Shown one piece after another: positions 48,028 to 56,926 of a stretch of 64,000 nucleotides of DNA. Position 1 is the stretch's first letter. Each line of letters begins with the position of its first letter. The notes under the pieces were generated by a model. It was not told the DNA's origin. It searched no databases and saw only the letters and a list, made by a program, of their open reading frames with translations. The position numbers and the translations under genes are program-made. The stretch is from Halomonas beimenensis (lineage in GTDB: Bacteria > Pseudomonadota > Gammaproteobacteria > Pseudomonadales > Halomonadaceae): NCBI RefSeq assembly GCF_002549795.1, contig NZ_CP021435.1, positions 2,976,001-3,040,000 on the forward strand, in the 5' to 3' direction.

Positions 48028-48897
48028 TCAGAAGCGGTTGATCGGTACCTTGAGGTACACCTGGCCGTTGTCCTCGGCGGGAGGCATCTCGCCGGCGCGC
48101 ATGTTGACCTGCACCGAGGGCAGGATCAGACGCGGCATGCCGAGGGTGGCATCGCGCTCGGTGCGCATCCTGACGAAGTCGTCCTCGCCGATGCCCTCGT
48201 GGACATGGATGTTGTGGGCACGCTGCTCGGCCACGGTGGTCTCGTGCTGGTATTCCTCGCGATCCGGGGCCTTGTAGTCGTGGCACAGGAAGAGCCGGGT
48301 CTCGCCGGGCAGCGCCAGCACCTTCTGGATGGAACGGTAGAGGGTGCGGGCGTCGCCGCCGGGGAAGTCGCAGCGCGCCGTGCCGTAGTCGGGCATGAAG
48401 AGGGTGTCGCCGACGAAGGCGGCGTCGCCGATCACATAGGTCAGGCAGGCCGGGGTGTGGCCCGGGGTGTGCAGCACCCGCCCTTCCAGGCCGCCGATCG
48501 CGAAGGTGTCGCCCTCCTCGAAGAGGCGATCGAACTGGCTGCCATCCCGGGCGAACTCGGTGCCGGCGTTGAAGGCCTTGCCGAAGATCTCCTGGACCTC
48601 GGTGATGCGCCCACCGATGCCGGTCCTGCCGCCGAGCTTCTCTTGCAGGTAGGGAGCCGCCGAGAGGTGGTCGGCATGAACATGGGTCTCGAGGATCCAC
48701 TCGACGGTCAGGCCCTCGCCCTCGACATGGGCGATGATCTCGTCGGCGGAGCGCACGTCGGTGCGCCCGGCGGCGTAGTCGAAATCGAGTACCGAGTCGA
48801 GGATGGCGCAGGCATTCGAGTCCGGATCGCGGACCACGTAGCTGAAGGTATTGGTGGGCTCGTCGAAGAAGGCCTTGACGATGGGCTGCTGGGACAT
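48028..48897 (-). CDS. Persulfide dioxygenase-type metallo-beta-lactamase-fold protein
   Basis: The 289-residue protein has the metal motif THVHADHLSAAPYL (His72, His74, Asp76, His77), then HTPGHTPACLTYVIGD with the third-site His, FVGDTLFMPDYGTARCDFPGG and the CHDYKAP segment. It matches ETHE1/Blh-type persulfide dioxygenases, which oxidise glutathione persulfide to sulfite. The iron ligands are the 2-His-1-Asp set of this fold. The ATG at 48897 opens the seven-gene operon. It sits behind an AT-rich promoter with a palindrome. Confidence 0.9.
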   Translation of the reverse strand: MSQQPIVKAFFDEPTNTFSYVVRDPDSNACAILDSVLDFDYAAGRTDVRSADEIIAHVEGEGLTVEWILETHVHADHLSAAPYLQEKLGGRTGIGGRITEVQEIFGKAFNAGTEFARDGSQFDRLFEEGDTFAIGGLEGRVLHTPGHTPACLTYVIGDAAFVGDTLFMPDYGTARCDFPGGDARTLYRSIQKVLALPGETRLFLCHDYKAPDREEYQHETTVAEQRAHNIHVHEGIGEDDFVRMRTERDATLGMPRLILPSVQVNMRAGEMPPAEDNGQVYLKVPINRF

Positions 48898-49279
48898 GGT
48901 GTGCCTCCGTTGGCCGCGAAGGATGGGGGACGGCGATCTCGGCGCGTCCCGGGTCTGCGGGTATGACCGCATGATAAACAAATAATTTAATCTAAAGTTA
49001 GACTTTTTTGGAATATGGGAGCCGGGAAAGATCGCCGGGCGCTATGATCCATGACTCGGGGACATGCAACGCCCCGGCGTTGAGCCATGGGGCGCCCGGC
49101 CACCCGGCATCGGTCCGGCCCCAGTCTTGACATTAGCGGGTGCTAGCCGGCGTTCCTTGACCTGCCGCAAGTTCGAGTCAGCGCCTTGCCGGGTCAGGGG
49201 AAGGGAGACATGGCGCCCCTGACGACGCGTCGGGGGCTGGGGTGCGAGGGAGGGAAGCGTCGTCGGAGACGAGGGGCGG
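48898..49279. other. 382-base gene-free stretch with the sulfide operon promoter
   Basis: Between the dioxygenase start and the beta-CASP gene stop lie an AT-rich segment (48970-49015), the palindrome CAACGCC-CC-GGCGTTG (49067-49082) and otherwise GC-rich DNA. On the plus strand TTGACA at about 49127 has no matching -10. Sequence from 49100 onward shows no convincing frame. No regulator gene is found here, in contrast to BigR operons. Confidence 0.5.
48991..49002. promoter_or_regulatory. Operator candidate TCTAA-AG-TTAGA of the sulfide operon
   Basis: The palindrome lies in an AT-rich patch (AATAATTTAATCTAAAG) within a very GC-rich window, about 95 bases before the dioxygenase start. AT-rich palindromes in this place bind ArsR-type persulfide sensors (BigR/SqrR) in related operons. 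The assignment is by analogy. Confidence 0.45.
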
Positions 49280-50689
49280 TCAGAGCTCGATGCGCTGTCG
49301 GTAGGCAGGAATCTCGGCATCGATGCCGCTCCCGGCCAGCGCCGCCTGCAACGCCTGCTGGGCTCCGGGCTCGCCGTGCACCAGATAGAAGCGGGGATGG
49401 TCGCGGAAGGCGCCGGCCCAGCCGATCAGCTGGCGTTGACCGGCATGGGCGGAGAAGCCGCCCAGGGTGTGGACCCGGGCCTTGACGGCCAGCTCCTCGC
49501 CCAGCACCCGGACTCGCTCGGCGCCGTCGACGATCTGGCGGCCCAGGGTACCCTCCGCCTGGAAGCCCACGATCACCAGGCGGGTGCTGGGCCGCTCCAG
49601 GTTGTAGCGGAAGTGATGGACGATGCGCCCGCCGTTGCACATGCCGGCGCCGGCGATGACGATGGCCCCGCCGTGGATGCGGTTGATGGCCATGGACTCC
49701 TCCACGGTGCGCGTCAGGCGCAGGATCGGCAGGTACCGGCCGGGGTCGCCATGGGCGGCCACGTTGAGGACCTTGAGGTCATCGGGATCGAGTGCCTTGC
49801 GCTTGCGGGCATAGAGCTCGGTGACGCGGATCGCCATGGGGCTGTCGAGGAAGACCATCTGCTGGCGCAGCCGGCCTTCATGGTAGAGCACGCTCAGGTG
49901 GTAGAGGATCTCCTGGGTCCGGCCCACGGCGAAGGCCGGGATCAGCACGTTGCCCCCGTCCGCGTGTGCCTCCTCCAGCACCCGGGCGAACTCCTCGAGG
50001 GTCTCCTCCAGGGGGCGGTGATCCCGGTCGCCGTAGGTGCTCTCCATCAGCACCAGGTCGGCGTCATAGACCTTCTCGGGGTCCTTCATCAGCACCGAGG
50101 CGGGATTGCCCAGGTCGCCCGAGAACACCAGCCGGCGCTGCTGGCCGCCGGAGGGAATGCCCAGCTCGACGATGGCCGAGCCCAGGATATGGCCGGCATC
50201 ACGAAACACCAGGGTCACGCCACCGGGCAGGTGCACGGGCTGGCCGTAGCCATGGGGCTCGCAGAGCGAGAGGGTCCGGGCCACGTCGTCCTCGTCGTAG
50301 AGCGGCTCGATGGCCGGCTTGCCGTTCCGTGCCCGCCAGCGATTCTCCCATTCGACGTCCTTGGCCATCACGAAGGCGGCGTCGACCAGCATGATCTCGA
50401 GGAGCTCGGCGGTGTCGGCCGTGCAATGGATCGGGCCTCGATATCCCTCCCGGACCAGCTTGGGCAGGAGCCCCGCATGATCCAGGTGGCCATGGGACAG
50501 CACCACCGCCTCGAGCTGCTCGACCAGGCGCCCGAAGGGCACGGCATTGGCCCCCTCGGCCTCGCGCCCGCCCTGGTGCATGCCGCACTCCAGCAACAGC
50601 TTGTGGGGCCGGGGATCGCCATCCACCTCGAGCAGATAGCGGGAGCCGGTGACTTCGCCCACCGCGCCCAGGAAGGTCAACGTCGACAT
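49280..50689 (-). CDS. Beta-CASP metallo-beta-lactamase-fold RNA nuclease-like protein
   Basis: The 469-residue protein has the metal-binding motif LSHGHLDHAGLLPKL (His66, His68, Asp70, His71) and the beta-CASP insert with GGNVLIPAFAVGRTQEILYHL, VIAGAGMCNGGRIVHHF and VKARVHTLGGFSAHAGQ. This pattern marks CPSF73/YSH1-like proteins that cut RNA. Bacterial members are widespread but their substrates are mostly unknown. The start at 50689 has GGAGAGGTGCC in front. The gene is monocistronic and diverges from the FlgO-like gene. Confidence 0.9.
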   Translation of the reverse strand: MSTLTFLGAVGEVTGSRYLLEVDGDPRPHKLLLECGMHQGGREAEGANAVPFGRLVEQLEAVVLSHGHLDHAGLLPKLVREGYRGPIHCTADTAELLEIMLVDAAFVMAKDVEWENRWRARNGKPAIEPLYDEDDVARTLSLCEPHGYGQPVHLPGGVTLVFRDAGHILGSAIVELGIPSGGQQRRLVFSGDLGNPASVLMKDPEKVYDADLVLMESTYGDRDHRPLEETLEEFARVLEEAHADGGNVLIPAFAVGRTQEILYHLSVLYHEGRLRQQMVFLDSPMAIRVTELYARKRKALDPDDLKVLNVAAHGDPGRYLPILRLTRTVEESMAINRIHGGAIVIAGAGMCNGGRIVHHFRYNLERPSTRLVIVGFQAEGTLGRQIVDGAERVRVLGEELAVKARVHTLGGFSAHAGQRQLIGWAGAFRDHPRFYLVHGEPGAQQALQAALAGSGIDAEIPAYRQRIEL

Positions 50690-50865
50690 GGCACCTCTCC
50701 TCGTCATCGGTTCGGTCCTTCCCGCTCAGCATAACGAAGCCCGTCGTTGACCGCCCGGCGTTCAAGTCTCCCGCGCGGTCGCCGATGAAGGAACGGCGAG
50801 GGCACGCCCTCGTTCGTGCCGCCGCCCTGGCCCCGTCTCGCCGACTTGAAAGGAACGCCCTGCCC

Positions 50866-51414
50866 ATGTCCGCATCGCCACGCCCGCTCCTTCGCTGCGT
50901 CCTCGCCGCCGGCCTGGCCGTCGGCCTGACCGGCTGCGCCACCCTCTCGGAAGCGCCGGTACCGCCCACCACCCTGGACGAGGTCCTGACCACGGCGACG
51001 GCCGAGATGGTCGCGTCACAACCCCGCCTGGCGGAATACGATCCGCTGATCGCCACCACCCTGGTCGATATCGACGATCTGGGACGCTCCTCGACCCTGG
51101 GGCGCCTGGCCACCGAGATCGCCGCCGCCGCCCTGACCGAGGCCGGCCTGAGGGTGCGGGAGGTGCGTCTGCGCGGCAGCCTCTACGTCGAGGAAGGCAC
51201 CGGCGAGCTGATGCTGTCGCGGCTGGCGCCGCGAATCGGGGTCGACCAGGGGGCCCGTTCGCTGCTGGTGGGCACCTACGCCGTGGGCGAGGAGAGCCTC
51301 TACCTGACCCTGAGGGTGGTGCGGGTGGGGGACGCCAATGCGATGGCCGCGACCACGATCCGCCTGCCGCTGACCAACGACCTGCGCGCCATGCTGAACG
51401 GCTGGTCGCCCTAA
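50866..51414 (+). CDS. FlgO-like outer-membrane lipoprotein
   Basis: The 182-residue protein has a lipoprotein signal with lipobox LTGC (Cys24, in AAGLAVGLTGCATLSEAP). The mature part resembles FlgO: VASQPRLAEYDPLIATTLVDIDDLGRSSTLGRLATEIAAAALTEAGLRVREVRL and LLVGTYAVGEESLYLTLRVVRVGDANAMAA. In Vibrio FlgO is needed for motility and lies in the flagellar locus. Here no flagellar gene is near, only a MotB-like protein on the opposite strand. The stop codon overlaps the stop of that gene (CTAA). The start is the ATG at 50866, since the earlier frame would put the signal peptide inside. Confidence 0.82.
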   Translation: MSASPRPLLRCVLAAGLAVGLTGCATLSEAPVPPTTLDEVLTTATAEMVASQPRLAEYDPLIATTLVDIDDLGRSSTLGRLATEIAAAALTEAGLRVREVRLRGSLYVEEGTGELMLSRLAPRIGVDQGARSLLVGTYAVGEESLYLTLRVVRVGDANAMAATTIRLPLTNDLRAMLNGWSP

Positions 51415-52397
51415 CGGGCCTGGATCACCACCTCGACCCGCCGATTCCGGGCGCGTCCCTCGGGGGTGTCGTTGGCGGCGAGGGGGCGGGTGTCGGCCAG
51501 CCCCACGGCGCGCAGCCGGCCGGGCTCGACGCCGGCCTCGATCAGCGCCTCGACGATGGCGATGGCCCGGGCACTGGACAGCGCCCAGTTGGAGGGGAAG
51601 CGCGGCGTGCGGATCGGCCGGTCGTCGGTATGGCCCTGGACGGCCACCTCCCCGACGTGGCGAGCCACCACCTCGCGGAGGCGCTCGGCCACCAGGGCGC
51701 GGCCCGCCTCGGTGAGCTCGGCCTGGCCCGAGGGGAACAGCAGGCGATCCTCGACCCGCAGCCGCATGCCCTCCGGCACCCGCGAGACCTCCACGCCCTC
51801 CAGGTTCGGCAGGTAGGGAGCGGAGGCCACTTCCTCGGCGACCTCCCGGGCGGCCAGGGTCAGGCGTTCGCCGGCGGCCTCGGGCGCCGCCTCCACGCCG
51901 GCCGGCAGCCGATCGGTGAGGATCACCATGTAGTCGGCGAGTGGCGCCGAGAGTTCGATGCCGGAGGGCAGCGCCAGTCGGGGCAGCGACATGGCCGGAA
52001 CGTCACCGGCCGGCGCTTCCGGGTGACTCGCCAGCAGCGTCGGCGGCGCGGGAGCGCGACGCGTCGGCAGGCCGGCCACGCCCAGGGCCGCGGTGATCGC
52101 CGTCGGCGCCAGCCCCGTGGACCGAGCCGGGGGCGGCGCCTCGGCCCGGGCCTGACGCAGGGCCGGCGGGAGGGGCACGCCGAACCGCGCCGGGGTGACC
52201 CCGTCCCCGGGCTCGGCCCCCGCCTCGCCTCCCTCGGGGGGTGACAGGCGATCGGAGAGGGCGATGACCAGCACGAAGAGCGCCACCAGCAGGGTCATCA
52301 CATCGATGTAGCTGACCATCCAGCCCTGAGCGCTCTCATCCTCCCGCCCCGGAGGCAACAGGGACTCGTGCCGGGAGGGCCCACGGTGTTCCAGCAT
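51411..52397 (-). CDS. MotB/OmpA-like membrane-anchored peptidoglycan-binding protein
   Basis: The 328-residue protein has one N-terminal transmembrane helix (SYIDVMTLLVALFVLVIAL) with Asp32 in the position of the proton-binding Asp of MotB. A long Ala/Pro-rich periplasmic linker follows. The C-terminal OmpA domain shows LLFPSGQAELTEAG, GHTDDRPIRTPRFPSNWALSSARA and RLRAVGLADTRPLAANDTPEGRARNRRVEVVI. No motA lies next to it, so it may work with a distant MotA-type partner or in another proton-driven complex. The start is taken as ATG at 52397, and a TTG at 52430 is the alternative. Confidence 0.85.
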   Translation of the reverse strand: MLEHRGPSRHESLLPPGREDESAQGWMVSYIDVMTLLVALFVLVIALSDRLSPPEGGEAGAEPGDGVTPARFGVPLPPALRQARAEAPPPARSTGLAPTAITAALGVAGLPTRRAPAPPTLLASHPEAPAGDVPAMSLPRLALPSGIELSAPLADYMVILTDRLPAGVEAAPEAAGERLTLAAREVAEEVASAPYLPNLEGVEVSRVPEGMRLRVEDRLLFPSGQAELTEAGRALVAERLREVVARHVGEVAVQGHTDDRPIRTPRFPSNWALSSARAIAIVEALIEAGVEPGRLRAVGLADTRPLAANDTPEGRARNRRVEVVIQAR

Positions 52398-52501
52398 GAC
52401 TCGACTCGGTCCTTCCTGCGAAGGCGCCAAGCCTAGCCCAGCCGCCCGGCACGCAAAGGGCCGAACAGGGCCCGCTTCCGGGCGCTGAATGCACGACGCC
52501 C

Positions 52502-52522
52502 CGTCCCGGACAGGCCGGGACG
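52502..52522 (-). terminator. Hairpin after glyA
   Basis: An 8-bp stem CGTCCCGG/CCGGGACG around ACAGG lies 21 bases after the glyA stop. The tail lacks a T-run, so this is a weak terminator call. Confidence 0.45.
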
Positions 52523-52542
52523 TCGACGGGGTCGGGCGCGGA

Positions 52543-53808
52543 TCAGCGGTAGACGGGGAAGCGGCCGCAGACGTCCTCGACCTTGCCCTTGACCTCGGCC
52601 TCGATGGCGGCGGTGTCGTCGCCCCTGGCCATGACGTCGAGGATGTCGCAGATCCAGCCGGCCAGGTCGCGGCACTCGGTCTCGCCGAAGCCGCGGGTGG
52701 TCACCGCCGGGGTGCCGATGCGCAGGCCGGAGGTCACGAAGGGGCTCTGGGGATCGCCCGGCACGGCGTTCTTGTTGACCGTGATGTGGGCGCGGCCCAG
52801 GGCGGCGTCCGCATCCTTGCCGGTCAGGCCCTGCTTGACCAGGGACAGCAGGAAGAGGTGATCCTCGGTGCCGCCGGAGACGATGTCGAAGCCACGCTCG
52901 ATGAAGACGCCGGCCATGACCTGGGCGTTCTTGACTACCTGCTGCTGGTAGGTCTTGAACTCGGGATCCATGGCTTCCTTGAAGCAGATCGCCTTGGCGG
53001 CGATGACGTGCTCCAGGGGGCCGCCCTGGCTGCCCGGGAAGACCGCGGACTGCAGCTTCTTCTCGATGTCCGCGTCGCCCTCGCTGGAGAGGATCAGGCC
53101 GCCACGGGGACCGCGCAGGGTCTTGTGGGTGGTGGTGGTCACCACGTGGGCGTGGGGCAGCGGCGTCGGGTAGACCCCGGCGGCCACCAGGCCGGCGATG
53201 TGGGCCATGTCGACCAGCAGGTAGGCGCCCACCTCGTCGGCGATCTCGCGGAACCTGGCCCAGTCGATGATCTGGGAATAGGCCGAGAAGCCGGCAATGA
53301 TCATCTTCGGCTGGTGCTCGCGGGCCAGGCGGGCCACTTCGTCGTAGTCGATGCGGCCGTTCTCGTCGATGCCGTACTGCACGGCATTGTAGTGCTTGCC
53401 GGAGAAGTTCGGGCGGGCACCGTGGGTCAGGTGACCGCCGGCATCGAGGCTCATGCCCAGCACGGTGTCGCCCGGCTTGACCAGGGCCTGGAAGACGGCG
53501 CCGTTGGCCTGGGAACCGGAGTGGGGCTGGACGTTGGCATAGGAGGCGCCGAACAGCTCCTTGGCATAGTCGATGGCGAGTTGCTCGACGACGTCGACGT
53601 ACTCGCAGCCGCCGTAGTAACGCTTGCCGGGGTAGCCTTCCGCATACTTGTTGGTCAGCTGGCTGCCTTGGGCCTCCATGACCCGAGGACTGGCGTAGTT
53701 CTCGGAGGCGATCAGCTCGATGTGCGCCTCCTGACGCGCGCTTTCCTTCTGCATCGCGTCGAACAGGGCGTCATCGAAACCGGCAATCTGCATATCACGG
53801 CTGAACAT
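52543..53808 (-). CDS. glyA: Serine hydroxymethyltransferase
   Basis: The 421-residue PLP enzyme converts serine and tetrahydrofolate to glycine and methylene-tetrahydrofolate, feeding ThyA. The PLP Lys lies in [19 protein letters not shown]. Other marks are [53 protein letters not shown] and [16 protein letters not shown]. The start at 53808 ([16 protein letters not shown]) is typical of the family, while a Met five residues on is a second option. The gene is preceded by a short intergenic repeat. Confidence 0.97.
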   Translation of the reverse strand: MFSRDMQIAGFDDALFDAMQKESARQEAHIELIASENYASPRVMEAQGSQLTNKYAEGYPGKRYYGGCEYVDVVEQLAIDYAKELFGASYANVQPHSGSQANGAVFQALVKPGDTVLGMSLDAGGHLTHGARPNFSGKHYNAVQYGIDENGRIDYDEVARLAREHQPKMIIAGFSAYSQIIDWARFREIADEVGAYLLVDMAHIAGLVAAGVYPTPLPHAHVVTTTTHKTLRGPRGGLILSSEGDADIEKKLQSAVFPGSQGGPLEHVIAAKAICFKEAMDPEFKTYQQQVVKNAQVMAGVFIERGFDIVSGGTEDHLFLLSLVKQGLTGKDADAALGRAHITVNKNAVPGDPQSPFVTSGLRIGTPAVTTRGFGETECRDLAGWICDILDVMARGDDTAAIEAEVKGKVEDVCGRFPVYR

Positions 53809-53950
53809 CGGCGGGGAACCTCGCGTCACGGGAGAATCGAAGGCCCTCATGATACCCCAGCCCATGGCGGCTTTCACATGAAAGCCCGTCATCCTGCGCC
53901 CCATCATTTCTTATGCTCGCTTAAGAAATCCTGAAGGCAGGGATCCTGGC

Positions 53951-53977
53951 AGATGCGCTGGCGCTTATCTCCCCTAC
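53951..53977 (-). repeat. Dispersed palindromic repeat, copy of the 32963 unit
   Basis: On the minus strand GTAGGGGAGATAAGCGCCAG followed by CGCATCT matches the unit at 32963-32989 with one difference in 27 bases. It lies between glyA and the exported protein gene. A weaker second half follows at 53984-53999 (ACGCTTGTCTCCCACA). Confidence 0.8.
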
Positions 53978-54027
53978 GACTGACGCTTGTCTCCCACAGG
54001 ATCCCAAGGTCCCATGGCGACTGAGGA

Positions 54028-55440
54028 TCAGCGGGTCTCGACGCGCATCGACAGCTTGCTCGGCAGGGCCAGCGGGTCGGCGGCGAGGCTGTCCACACCG
54101 CTCTCGGCGGGCAGGGTCAGGTGCACCATCAATTCACTGGCCTGGCCCTCCATCATGTCCACCAGGCCGTCGAGGACGGCGCCGAACTCCGGTCCCAGCA
54201 TGGTGCCGAAGCCCTTGGCCTGGGTGCGCGCCTGCTCCAGGAACTGGGCCTCGCCGATCCCCCGGCTGGCCGCCATGACGGCGGGCATGCGGCCGAAGAG
54301 CCCGAGATCGGTCAGGGTGGTCTCGATCTCGCCGCCGAGCAGGGTGACGCCCTCGAGATCGTCCATCCGGGCGAGGTAGGTCGACGGCTCCACGCCGTCC
54401 GGCAGGCGCACCGGCAGCTCGACGTCGAGATCCCAGCGGAAGGCGTCGCCGGCGCTGATCCGGCTCTCTCCGGCCAGCAGGGCCTTGGCGCCGAGGGCCT
54501 CCCAGTTGCCGTCGAACACGGCATCCAGGGTGAGCCGGCCGCTGCCGCCGGTGAGCACGTTGCTGGCCATGCGCAGCTGGGTCCGCTCCGCGGGCGGGGC
54601 CATCTCGATCATCCTCGCCAGGTCCAGCTCGAGCGACTCCAGCCGGACGCCCCCCTCGCCGTCGGTCATGTCGCCGTCGACGCTCAGGCTCGCCAGCTCG
54701 GCCACGAGGCGGTCGGCCTCGATGCTGAGGTCGTTCATCTCCAGGCGATCCAGGGTGGCATCCTCTTCCTCGCCGTCCCGCTGGCGCAGGCCCTCGATCC
54801 GCAGGGCGGCCAGCGAGAAGCGGCCGGCGCCGATGTCGCCTCCCTCCGACTCGCCGGCGATGCCGCTCATCTCCAGGCGGCCGACGGCCCGGCGCGACAG
54901 GTCGACGGCCTGCAGGTGCTCGACGGTGACGCGTCCCCGGGAGGCGGCCCGGGCCGGCCGGGGCTTCTTGCCGTCGGCGGAGGCAACTCCGCCGCCCTCC
55001 CCTTCCATGGCCAGGCCATCGATGGTCAGCTCGGCGGCCACGAAGGCCTCCTCCAGGGAGCGCCCCTCCCCCCACAACAGCGGCCCCTCGGGTTCGGCGA
55101 CCCGCATCCGCTCGGCGGTGATCCGTCCCACGTCCTCCCCCCGGGCCTCGACGTTCAAGCCCTCCAGGATCACGGCATCGGGGGCATCGTAGTCGCCCTC
55201 GACGACGTAGCGGGCCACGCTGACCCGCTCGCCGCCCGGCTCGACGAAACTCAGGTCCTCGGCGGTGGTCCGGCCACCGAGCAGGCTGTCGGACACCTCG
55301 CCGAGGGTGAACTCGCCCGGCGTCCCGGCGAAGCGGGCGCGCAGGTCGGCCTCGAGGCGTTCGGCGTCGGCCAGGGCCGGGCCGGTGGACAAGGCCAGCA
55401 TGGCCGCGAGCGCGGCGATCCGGGTCGTGGTCGTGAGCAT
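54028..55440 (-). CDS. Exported protein of unknown function
   Basis: The 470-residue protein has a Sec signal peptide (LTTTTRIAALAAMLALSTGPALA) and is otherwise a beta-rich, acidic repeat-like chain with strings such as LTLGEVSDSLLGGRTTAEDLSF and many ITAERM, RLEMNDLSIEAD, LESLELDLARM segments. This recalls the layered beta structure of AsmA/DUF945-type periplasmic proteins, but I cannot name the family. It lies 34 bases downstream of the polyphosphate kinase-like gene pap on the same strand, so it may share its transcript. Confidence 0.6.
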   Translation of the reverse strand: MLTTTTRIAALAAMLALSTGPALADAERLEADLRARFAGTPGEFTLGEVSDSLLGGRTTAEDLSFVEPGGERVSVARYVVEGDYDAPDAVILEGLNVEARGEDVGRITAERMRVAEPEGPLLWGEGRSLEEAFVAAELTIDGLAMEGEGGGVASADGKKPRPARAASRGRVTVEHLQAVDLSRRAVGRLEMSGIAGESEGGDIGAGRFSLAALRIEGLRQRDGEEEDATLDRLEMNDLSIEADRLVAELASLSVDGDMTDGEGGVRLESLELDLARMIEMAPPAERTQLRMASNVLTGGSGRLTLDAVFDGNWEALGAKALLAGESRISAGDAFRWDLDVELPVRLPDGVEPSTYLARMDDLEGVTLLGGEIETTLTDLGLFGRMPAVMAASRGIGEAQFLEQARTQAKGFGTMLGPEFGAVLDGLVDMMEGQASELMVHLTLPAESGVDSLAADPLALPSKLSMRVETR

Positions 55441-55474
55441 GCGTCACCTCCCTGATGATCGAGCCCGCGGGACG

Positions 55475-56899
55475 TCAGCGCGGCGCGTCGAGACGCGCCT
55501 CCAGCAGGCGATTGACGTGATCCAGCACCGCCAGGCGAGCGCGGCGCTTGTCGTTGGCGTCGATCAGGGCCCAGCCCCCATCGACGCCATGAGTATGGGC
55601 GAACATCGCGTCGATGGCCTCTCGGTAGTCCTCCCAGCGCTCGCGGTTGCGCCAGTCCTCCTCGGTGAGCTTGTGACGCTTGTGGGGCGTCTCGGCCCGA
55701 GCCCGGAAGCGCCTCAGCTGCTCGTCCTTGTCGACGGCCAGGAAGAGCTTGCCCAGCACCGCCCCATGGGCCAGCAGCTGGCGCTCGAAGCGGCGGATCT
55801 CGCCGTAGGCCCGACGCCACGCCTCCGGCGAGGCCAACCCCTCGACCCGCTCGACCAGGACCCGGCCGTACCAGGAGCGGTCGAAGATGGCCACTCGCCC
55901 GTCCAGGGGCAGGCGTCGCCAGAACCGCCAGGCCCAGGGGTGAGCCCGCTCCTCGTCGCTGGGGGCGCCGATGCGGTGGACACGATAGAGGCGCGCATCC
56001 AGCGCCGAGGTCAGGCGATGGATGCAGCCTCCCTTGCCGGCGGCATCCTGCCCCTCGAAGACCAGCACCACGGGGATGCCACGGCGCTGGATCTCCCGGG
56101 CGTTGCCCGCCAGTCGAGCCTGGGCTCGGGCCAGACGCTCGAGGTAGTCGTCCTTGTCCATGGCCTTGTCCGTCGGCACGGGCAGATCCGCGAGCCGGGG
56201 CGGAGCCTCGGCCAGCGGGGTGACCGCCTCCTCCGGAGGGGTGACGCTGGGCAAGGGCCCGGCCATCGCCGTCACCAGACGACGCTCCACCGTCTTGGCC
56301 GGGGCATGGCGCGGCCCTCCCGCGAGACGCCGCCAGGGAGCGTGCTCGGCCTCGGTGGCCTCGCGCATCTCCCGGCCCAGGGTCTCCAGCACCCCATGCT
56401 GGAGGTGACGCTGCCAGTCATGGTCCTTGACCTGCCAGGCCCGGGACGGATCTCGCTGCAGGGCCTGGAGGTGGCGCCCCTGCTCCTCGGCATCGATGTC
56501 GAGCCACAGCTTGACCAGGGCGATGCCCTCGGCGGCGAGCTCGGCCTCGAAGGCACGGATCTCCGCCAGGTGGTCCCGGAAGGCGCCTGGCCCGATCCGC
56601 TGCTCCGCTCGGGCGAAGAGGGCATCGCCGTACCAGCCGTGCACGAAGACCCCGACCCGCCCCCGCGCCGGGAGGCGGCGCCAGTAGCGCCACCAGTAGG
56701 GACGGGCGCGTTCCTCGCTGCTCGGCGCCAGGGCATGCACCTCGGTGAGACGGTTCTCCATCCGATGGTTGAGCTCGTTGATCAGCGCCGTCTTGCCGGT
56801 GGCGGCATGGCCGGTGACCACCAGCACCACCGAGCGCGAGGCCTGGCGGGCCATCTCGAGCTGGGCGCTGAGCAGGCGATAGCGCAGCGATTCCTTCAT
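55475..56899 (-). CDS. pap: Polyphosphate:AMP phosphotransferase (tandem PPK2, class II)
   Basis: The 474-residue protein has two PPK2-type kinase domains. The C-terminal half is intact: Walker A FEGQDAAGKGGCI, Walker B AIFDRSWYGRVLVERVEG and the lid RWEDYREAIDAMF. The N-terminal half keeps a P-loop GHAATGKTA (30-38) but its Walker B region reads VFVHGWYGDALF, with the Asp-Arg of the active half missing, so it is probably non-catalytic. Class II enzymes make ADP from AMP and polyphosphate. The start at 56899 is 27 bases after the ybbP stop, in the same direction. Confidence 0.9.
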   Translation of the reverse strand: MKESLRYRLLSAQLEMARQASRSVVLVVTGHAATGKTALINELNHRMENRLTEVHALAPSSEERARPYWWRYWRRLPARGRVGVFVHGWYGDALFARAEQRIGPGAFRDHLAEIRAFEAELAAEGIALVKLWLDIDAEEQGRHLQALQRDPSRAWQVKDHDWQRHLQHGVLETLGREMREATEAEHAPWRRLAGGPRHAPAKTVERRLVTAMAGPLPSVTPPEEAVTPLAEAPPRLADLPVPTDKAMDKDDYLERLARAQARLAGNAREIQRRGIPVVLVFEGQDAAGKGGCIHRLTSALDARLYRVHRIGAPSDEERAHPWAWRFWRRLPLDGRVAIFDRSWYGRVLVERVEGLASPEAWRRAYGEIRRFERQLLAHGAVLGKLFLAVDKDEQLRRFRARAETPHKRHKLTEEDWRNRERWEDYREAIDAMFAHTHGVDGGWALIDANDKRRARLAVLDHVNRLLEARLDAPR

Positions 56900-56926
56900 A
56901 CCTTCCTCCCTGATGGACGCCCGGGA

